DNA of 64,000 nt from Aurantiochytrium sp. KH105 (Eukaryota; Sar; Bigyra; Thraustochytrida; Thraustochytriidae): positions 99,369 to 163,368 of the forward strand of contig BGKB01000154.1 of the NCBI GenBank assembly GCA_003116975.1. The letters are read 5' to 3'. Within the stretch, counting starts at the first letter, position 1, and each line of letters begins with the position of its first letter. Shown here in pieces: positions 59,201-64,000 of this stretch. Below the pieces are notes generated by a model. It saw only the letters and a list, made by a program, of their open reading frames with translations. It was not told the origin of the DNA and searched no databases. The position numbers and the translations under genes were made by a program.

Positions 59201-61343
59201 CGTCAGAAAGGATCTCTGGCTCAACCTCTTGCTGCTTCGTTTCCACTCGCATTGGAAGTTTGGCATGCTTCGTTCGCATCTTCGCGAGCTTCTCCATAGT
59301 TTGAGCGAGCTCTTTTTGCGCGGCTTGCCGTTGCGTCTGCGCCGCACTTAGCAGCTCTTGTGTAGCTCGAAGTTTGTCTGCTGCCTCCCGCTCCTTTTCT
59401 TCAGAAACCAGATTTCTAGTCTTGAGAGCGCAAAGTTGTCCTTGCACATGACCAAGCTGGGCCTTTGTAGTCCGAAGTTCATTGTTGTACTTGTCACATT
59501 CGCTTCTCGATGTCAAATAGTGCAACTGCACTTCAGCGAGAGTGTCAGCCTGATCTTGGGCTTTGTTTCTCAAAACGTCACATTCAAGAAGCGTCTCTGC
59601 CAGGCAGTCCTTTGCTTTGCCCAGTTCCACTTGCAATGAACGAATTTCCTCTTTTGATAGCTTGAGAGTGGCCTGCATCGTTTTGCGGTCATTTTCTACC
59701 GCACCCATCGAAGTATTAAGGCTCGCCAGATTCATTTGTAGGTCCTCCATGGCAAGCGCTTTCTCTCGCGCAGCACGGTTTGCTTCAAGTGCGTTTTCCC
59801 TTGCCCTTTCCAGCTCATCGCGCATTCCACGCAGCTCATCGATAGCAGCATCGCGTTGAACCCGAAGTGCGCTATTGACTTGCTGCAGATCTCTGACCAT
59901 CTCCCCTGATGCGGCCAAGCGCGCTGTTGCGTCCTGCGATATTTCGGACCAAATATTTCGCATAGCGTGTTCTCTGAATCGTGCGCACACGCGGTCCACA
60001 CCCTGCGACACAAAGGCGTGAACAAGCGTTGAGGCTACAACAGGACCCAGCGTTGTCTCTATCTTGTCCTCGTCTACTGCGCAAAGTGCAATTTGCGCCT
60101 CTGCCTTTGTACCTTGAGACTCCTCCTGGTCTGCATCGCAGACGTCGACGTCTGATGGCGCGCGTTCTCCCTCGTGCAGTATGTCAAGTGCAGCAAAGTA
60201 CAGATGTTCGTGAGCAGCAACAATCTGCGTTCCATGCAAAGCCCGCAAGGCTTCCCCCAAAGTCTTGGATCCCAGCACCGACTCCCGAGCAAGTAAGAGT
60301 TCAAGTTCGAGCGGAATATTCGAGTGAAGCGCGGTTGCTAAACTTTCCTCTGGGATCTCCAAAATAAGAACGTGATTCATGACGGTGTTTGGCGCCGTGT
60401 CGTTGCCTTGGCGTTGGCGCTGAGCTCGGAGAACGAAGAAATCAATTCCGTTTTCTTGGTCGCGTGAGCATTTCCGTGGCTCAGTCTCAATATCAAATTG
60501 CGAAAAGTGTCGCACGAGCCTTGACGAGAATGCATCTTCTCCTAAAAAAGTGTTGGCAGTTGTTGTTTGCGCCTCGGAGAAAGAAATACTTGACAAAGAA
60601 GAAGAAAAAGACGCCAGAGGCGCATTTTTAATATCAGGAAAGAGCACTCGTCTCTCCCCCTTTGCGCTTAAAATCACAGTCGCGACGTTCTCGCCCTCGA
60701 GCAGACCTGCAATCATGCGCGGTGCTACGAGATCAACAATTTCTTTGCTTCTCGCCTGTGTATCATTTGCGTCGCATGTTTGCTTTGGAGCAAGCAAGGC
60801 CCGTCCTCGCTTCCATCCGTGAGGCGCAATCATGCGCTGTTGTTTCTCAAAGTGCACCTTGTCACGCATATCTTTCGCACACAATCTCTCCGTGGCGGTG
60901 GAAGAGTAATTATCTGATCCGATTTGTGATGGGATCATTTTCTCAACGTCTTGGGATGCATCAGCGATGCCAAAGGAGAAAAATTTAGTACTCTGCAGAT
61001 CGGCCAAAGAGTGGCTTGACGCCTTAATTTTGCTGATATTTGTGCTTATTCCGCCATGAACGGGAGGAGTGACGCTTGGTTCTGAGGTAGGCCTCGGCCT
61101 TGACGCGTCCAGCTCGAGATGATCGGCAGCATTTGCAGGAAACGCCAGCTGATTTCTACTTTCCGACAAAGCAGTATCGAGCCTCTCGCCATTCTCCGAA
61201 GGACCAGACGCCTTCTTCGCAGGCTCGCTCGCTTCAGTGCCATCGTCATTATCATCACGGCGCAAACGTGCAGATAGCTCAGCAAGTTTGACCTCGAGTT
61301 CCTCCACGGTCAAATCAGGACGCTGCGCGTACCTTGACGTCAT
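56202..61343 (-). CDS. Large coiled-coil protein of unknown function
   Basis: A 1,713-aa single-exon protein from ATG 61343. I do not recognise a family. The N-terminus (1-40) is a short helix (LTVEELEVKLAELSARLRR); residues 60-470 include folded-looking hydrophobic segments (ILEIPEESLATALHSNIPLE, YFAALDILHEG). Predicted coiled coils lie at about 478-700, 875-925, 1001-1141, 1205-1278 and 1468-1665, separated by Ser/Pro-rich disordered linkers. An Asp/Glu run spans about 1301-1328 and a Ser/Arg/Pro-rich patch (1330-1460) follows. The last block ends with a conserved-looking FEIFDSFHVPND. The pattern fits a centrosomal, basal-body, Golgi or other scaffold. Localisation is not readable from sequence. 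It is tandem with the IQ-motif gene upstream. Confidence 0.85.
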   Translation of the reverse strand: MTSRYAQRPDLTVEELEVKLAELSARLRRDDNDDGTEASEPAKKASGPSENGERLDTALSESRNQLAFPANAADHLELDASRPRPTSEPSVTPPVHGGISTNISKIKASSHSLADLQSTKFFSFGIADASQDVEKMIPSQIGSDNYSSTATERLCAKDMRDKVHFEKQQRMIAPHGWKRGRALLAPKQTCDANDTQARSKEIVDLVAPRMIAGLLEGENVATVILSAKGERRVLFPDIKNAPLASFSSSLSSISFSEAQTTTANTFLGEDAFSSRLVRHFSQFDIETEPRKCSRDQENGIDFFVLRAQRQRQGNDTAPNTVMNHVLILEIPEESLATALHSNIPLELELLLARESVLGSKTLGEALRALHGTQIVAAHEHLYFAALDILHEGERAPSDVDVCDADQEESQGTKAEAQIALCAVDEDKIETTLGPVVASTLVHAFVSQGVDRVCARFREHAMRNIWSEISQDATARLAASGEMVRDLQQVNSALRVQRDAAIDELRGMRDELERARENALEANRAAREKALAMEDLQMNLASLNTSMGAVENDRKTMQATLKLSKEEIRSLQVELGKAKDCLAETLLECDVLRNKAQDQADTLAEVQLHYLTSRSECDKYNNELRTTKAQLGHVQGQLCALKTRNLVSEEKEREAADKLRATQELLSAAQTQRQAAQKELAQTMEKLAKMRTKHAKLPMRVETKQQEVEPEILSDDDEDASEGREDNTITMRKNTRSDFKSPVTPRIALEDALAGLAAKARLKSPNSPFCVKQASLPSWSQDPQIVAPSLLDSPAAEVHCGAAEAAYSDDETSGRPDAINTERVVANSGHSKKSNNDVEDHDSLMEERKTSEEESTPRTLGSKERLHVGSTATLGSPRCEEALEPQLECLQSQVRLFQRTSQHQKGVILEQERRIATLQAQLLAQSASNSEASDGGSLSVSVPQATASTFSSAVLAPGASRVGHPSPTLLMNQRRPESSLPLSPTNQRSTKLQDDACLSPCSFEAEAMDRAHQEELARVQREHRMTLVTMDNNHRQQIKSLQGVMKKALLEAQLRREATEVSQTLQGEGSETESDFQSELETAAKRTAELENELEVAIKQTSELEDQLEACRSRLCEQRCTLDEKDTILQAKDQLLQAYASQIRMQRSVSSLPKQDLHIELLGKVASRALATACQQQCIVEALRTAHKTEEAEVMEASAMGSKNTVIAGLRCQIASQVAVIDSERRATQAALGQSDMALAEKRQAEAKLEEERKAHAATKSLLADAEACIRSQMEHMEHTAPRSILMGENASAGDKNDDGMVDNDADDDEEEEEDEEDNFQYSDNEDTDASSSVMRKLSSSPRSFSSRSLSGYVSPVSASPASPRSRSSLSTCQSVSPRRRPDLHVVTVDRRPPLSRTHSLSSVSGAPPRHPEPRQYFETENSPLAADGVVSAGRRGELGISRSSSMSAITARVDSAGQLGSARSTSSSMILGPALEHIERLEEAFRTQRAQIRVYHGLVDKSKHGHAREVTSMRRVAAGLHASRVAIERSFASERRNLLVRVHHLERELQETKLALQGEINCLQARADDLANKVLHADSEEVREVVQKMCTISERLRALRPVTSEMVSADAQERHAMQEQLQLLELTCERQRIKHAEALAEALAEAEHHKDCRENLRQKYNALQPQSAFEIFDSFHVPNDMESTKRARIERILEDLRVTLASLEPYLVRDERL

Positions 61344-61715
61344 GGTGACCTCGCTGGCAGGCCTCGTGGGCGTGGCAAAGCTACTCTGCTTTGTTCACTT
61401 CGCGCGCTCCACCCGCCTCGCCCACAGACGCGCGCGCGGGCGCGCTCTCACCAGAGTTCTGGCGGTCTCCCCTGCAGCCAACGGGGCCACTGACGCATCG
61501 GTCGGTGTCCGTTGCCCTCGAGAGAACCTTTACGGCTCGCTCGAGTGCAACGGACAATATGCACAAGCACTGCCGTCTGGGATGTCTTTCTTCGTCGTTT
61601 ATCCGTGGGAGACTGTGCTTACCTAGCGTCAATCAAGCCAGAGCCTAGGGATGTTTCGTCCCTATTTTTGCAAAGGTTCTTATTTGGATTGTCAAATAGT
61701 ATTCATGGCTAGTTT
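61344..61715. other. Short intergenic region upstream of the coiled-coil gene
   Basis: 372 bp holding the coiled-coil gene's promoter and the 3' end of the IQ-motif gene. No specific element is seen. Confidence 0.55.
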
Positions 61716-64000
61716 TTATTGAACCTCGATAAAGTCGAGGACAAAGGTGAGCGAGGCTTCTTGGGCCAAAAGATCACCCAGCGCCTTTACAGGAGGACAC
61801 AGACGTAGAGAACCGAGCATAAGCTGAACGACACGCTCATACTGGGTCGCTCTGACCTGTCCGATTCTGGTCAACTTGCGATTCTTGGCGTCGAGGAAAC
61901 GCTGCATATGCTGCTCTCTCAAAGTTGCGTGGTACGTTTCGCCCGTACATAGGTCGGTGCCGGAAACTAGATAGTTGAATCCCGCACGCAAGATTTGCAA
62001 AACAACCTGCGTGGAGCCTCGTTCATGAAGATCTTGTCCTCGACTGACGACAGGCACAGTATGCGCACCACGGAACACTTCAGTGACGAGGACGCCCATT
62101 CGCTGGCGGCGCTCGATCTCCGCGAAGCGAACTCGCCCGAGTCGACCGCGCACAACGCGTTGAATCTCAACGATGCGCTCATTCTTGATGCGCAAGTCAA
62201 TTCGCACAGCGCACCCTCGTGCAAAGGCCTGCATCCGCGAGGCAGCTCGTGATCGGCGCTGTCGCTCACGGAGCATGTCCAAGCGCTTAAGAACAAGGCT
62301 TTCACCTTGCCGCTCCAGAACACTTTGCTTCATGTACTCGTGACGCCATCGAGAGCGGCCAAAGGCACCTCGAACGATTCGCTGTGCATGCACAGCTGAC
62401 CGCTCTTTCGACGCGTTCCGAATTTCGATGTCACGCTGCCGTTCGAGTGCAGGTACGATAAGTCTGGGCTCCGACTGAGCTCGGACCGCCACCACCCGAA
62501 TCATTTTGAGAAACGCAAGGCATGGCCAGGCGTCGATACCTTCTTGTTCTTGCTGTTGTGAATCTTGTTGTTGTTTTTCCTGCTGTTGCTTTTCTGCATT
62601 GTCTGTGCATGGTTCGCGAGATACTTGCGTCTCATGAGTGACGTCAATCTTGCTCGCTCGACGCAAAGTGGCCCGAACTTGCGATACTGGAGCGATCAGA
62701 GGTCGAGCTCCAGCTCGCTTTACGATGAGGGCCTTACCTCGGATCGAAAGCGAATACTCGTCGAGGGGCGGCCTCGTCTTGCAACGCAACGTCTTTGGCC
62801 TCACGCCCCAGAAGTCACGGTGCGAAACCTCCAATTTGCGAACCCAGGCTTGATGATGGGACAACAGGTCCCCTCGAAAGCGTGTGTTTTCTTTGAGAGC
62901 CTCGAGAGCCCGCGCATAATAGAGAAGAGCTCGTTGCGGAGGCTCCTCACCGGCAAGACAACCAAGAGCCACGGCAAAGTACATTTGAGCGCAAAATCCG
63001 CGATACTCCTTGCGCCGACCCCGTGCGCAAATATAAAAGAACTCAACGGCATTTGAGATATTCCACGCGGCTTCTTGCGCGCCAGGAATGCCCAGAATGT
63101 CCGCATTCCTTGCCTTGAAGAGAAGATTGGCTGCCTGCTCTGCAAAGTAGAACGCGTGCTGATACTTGTGCCTCGGGAGACCGCCCCATACCAGCAAGAC
63201 GACAGCTTTGGCTTCGTATGCAAGACGGCAGCGCGGATTGGCTCGTATTAGTCGATCAAATATGTGCATCGGGCCTTCGAGCTCGTCCTTGTAAGCAAAG
63301 AGAAGCAAGGCGTCGCGCAGGGTCGTGGCATACAGTTTCCAGTCGTCTTGGAGCTCGCGGTCCGAGATGCCGTTGAGTTTGGCGCGAAGTCCAATCGGCC
63401 CTTGCGCGGCGAGCGTCTGCCAAGTCAGATGGCGCTTCTTTCGCTCAGCGTCTTGGGCTCGTCTTCGCGCAAGCTCCATCTCAGCGAGCACGCGTCTCGC
63501 CCACATTTGAAGTCGGTTTGCACATCGTGCCTCGAGCTCTGCTCGCAATGAGCGCGCACGCCGGCGACCCCAGCAGCCTCGCATGACGCGTTGGATGTCC
63601 GTCGCAGCTTTGCGATTTCGCGCTGCAATCAGCGCTTCGTACTTGCGCCGGGCTTTGAACATGCGCCAGTGACATTGCAATCGGCACGCTGCACGATTAT
63701 CGCGTGCAATTCGAATTCGCTTCGCACGTTCGAGTCCGCGATGTCCTCTGTAGACGCGCTGGATGTTGCGTGCAGCAGCACATTCCCAGATGCCTCCGCT
63801 GCCCCAAACGAGCTCTCGTATTGCCTCCCCACGTGCCCACGCCTGTAGCCTTGTTGCTGCATGCTCGTGCTCTACGCGGTATCTTTTTTTGACAGTTTCA
63901 ATACGCAAATCGATGCCAATATCGTGGTTTTCACGAGAATGCGTCCACGTATTTAGATCTCGTTGACTGGGAAAGACTTGTACGCCTGGAAGCAGCAGCG
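61716..64000 (-). CDS. IQ-motif protein with TPR-like centre (5' end beyond window)
   Basis: At least 761 codons; the frame is open to the right edge with no ATG suitable as start, so the N-terminus lies outside the window. The visible N-terminal part carries about five IQ-like motifs: RLQAWARGEAIR, NIQRVYRGHRG, RLQCHWRMFKARR, DIQRVMRGCWGRRRAR and RLQMWARR. A helical TPR-like region of about 150 residues follows (ANPRCRLAYEAKAVVLL, FYFAEQAANLLFKARN, QRALLYYARALEALKEN), then a Gln/Glu-rich linker, three more IQ-like motifs (RIVRGAFGRSRW, RMQAFARGCAVR, EIQRVVRGRLGRVRF) and a ~120-residue C-terminal segment. IQ motifs bind calmodulin or centrin-type light chains. The IQ-TPR-IQ arrangement is common in flagellar and basal-body proteins of protists, but this is inference. 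Confidence 0.8.
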   Translation of the reverse strand, partial: LLLPGVQVFPSQRDLNTWTHSRENHDIGIDLRIETVKKRYRVEHEHAATRLQAWARGEAIRELVWGSGGIWECAAARNIQRVYRGHRGLERAKRIRIARDNRAACRLQCHWRMFKARRKYEALIAARNRKAATDIQRVMRGCWGRRRARSLRAELEARCANRLQMWARRVLAEMELARRRAQDAERKKRHLTWQTLAAQGPIGLRAKLNGISDRELQDDWKLYATTLRDALLLFAYKDELEGPMHIFDRLIRANPRCRLAYEAKAVVLLVWGGLPRHKYQHAFYFAEQAANLLFKARNADILGIPGAQEAAWNISNAVEFFYICARGRRKEYRGFCAQMYFAVALGCLAGEEPPQRALLYYARALEALKENTRFRGDLLSHHQAWVRKLEVSHRDFWGVRPKTLRCKTRPPLDEYSLSIRGKALIVKRAGARPLIAPVSQVRATLRRASKIDVTHETQVSREPCTDNAEKQQQEKQQQDSQQQEQEGIDAWPCLAFLKMIRVVAVRAQSEPRLIVPALERQRDIEIRNASKERSAVHAQRIVRGAFGRSRWRHEYMKQSVLERQGESLVLKRLDMLRERQRRSRAASRMQAFARGCAVRIDLRIKNERIVEIQRVVRGRLGRVRFAEIERRQRMGVLVTEVFRGAHTVPVVSRGQDLHERGSTQVVLQILRAGFNYLVSGTDLCTGETYHATLREQHMQRFLDAKNRKLTRIGQVRATQYERVVQLMLGSLRLCPPVKALGDLLAQEASLTFVLDFIEVQ

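Overview
This is a nuclear eukaryotic window, most likely from a thraustochytrid (Labyrinthulomycetes, Stramenopiles). That is an inference from style, not from a marker gene. The genes are long and mostly intronless (single coding exons up to 11.5 kb). Low-complexity polyQ, poly-Ala and Arg-rich stretches are common, gene flanks are GC-rich and full of microsatellites, and the gene set mixes flagellar genes (KAP3, DNAAF5), an oleaginous enzyme (DGAT2) and urease maturation (UreG). Two genes clearly contain GT-AG introns (41 bp in RRP9, 239 bp in a Rad6-type E2), so ordinary eukaryotic splicing operates.

Layout, left to right. 0-3 kb: a secreted LRR protein (-), then 1.8 kb of gene-poor DNA with a degenerate pair of ~200-bp direct repeats. 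3-6.5 kb: a membrane-anchored, probably mitochondrial PRPP-synthetase homologue (-) head-to-head with UreG (+). 6.8-20 kb: a 3,129-aa BRWD/PHIP-type WD40-bromodomain protein with very long polyQ (-) head-to-head with a GLFG nucleoporin of the Nup58 family (+). 21.3-22.8 kb: DGAT2 (+). 23.2-26.4 kb: the U3 snoRNP protein RRP9 (-) head-to-head with the nucleolar G-patch protein PINX1 (+). 26.6-29.6 kb: an F-box/LRR-like protein (-) and a small polytopic membrane protein with CREST-like residues (-). 31.9-35.2 kb: a PDZ/RGS-like/DENN protein (+). 35.4-41.2 kb: DNAAF5 (-) and KAP3 (-). 42.3-53.8 kb: a giant 3,831-aa armadillo solenoid (+) head-to-head with KAP3. 54.3-64 kb, all (-): a Rad6-type E2, a 1,713-aa coiled-coil protein, and an IQ-motif protein that runs off the right edge.

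Functional themes. Kinesin-II adaptor KAP3 and axonemal dynein assembly factor DNAAF5 are adjacent, with the giant ARM protein sharing KAP3's upstream region; together they suggest a flagellar neighbourhood. RRP9 and PINX1, both ribosome-biogenesis factors, share a ~0.9-kb divergent intergenic region. Head-to-head pairs are common: five in the window.

The most unusual items are the giant ARM protein, whose first half has an alternating 7-ARM/6-ARM (about 13-ARM, ~540-aa) higher-order repeat; the PDZ-RGS-like-DENN domain combination; the membrane-anchored PRPP synthetase with altered active-site loops; and an AP2-like segment at the extreme C-terminus of the BRWD protein. No tRNA, rRNA, CRISPR array, autonomous transposon or viral gene was recognised. 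Starts were set to ATG throughout; longer open frames that begin at GTG or TTG were trimmed.
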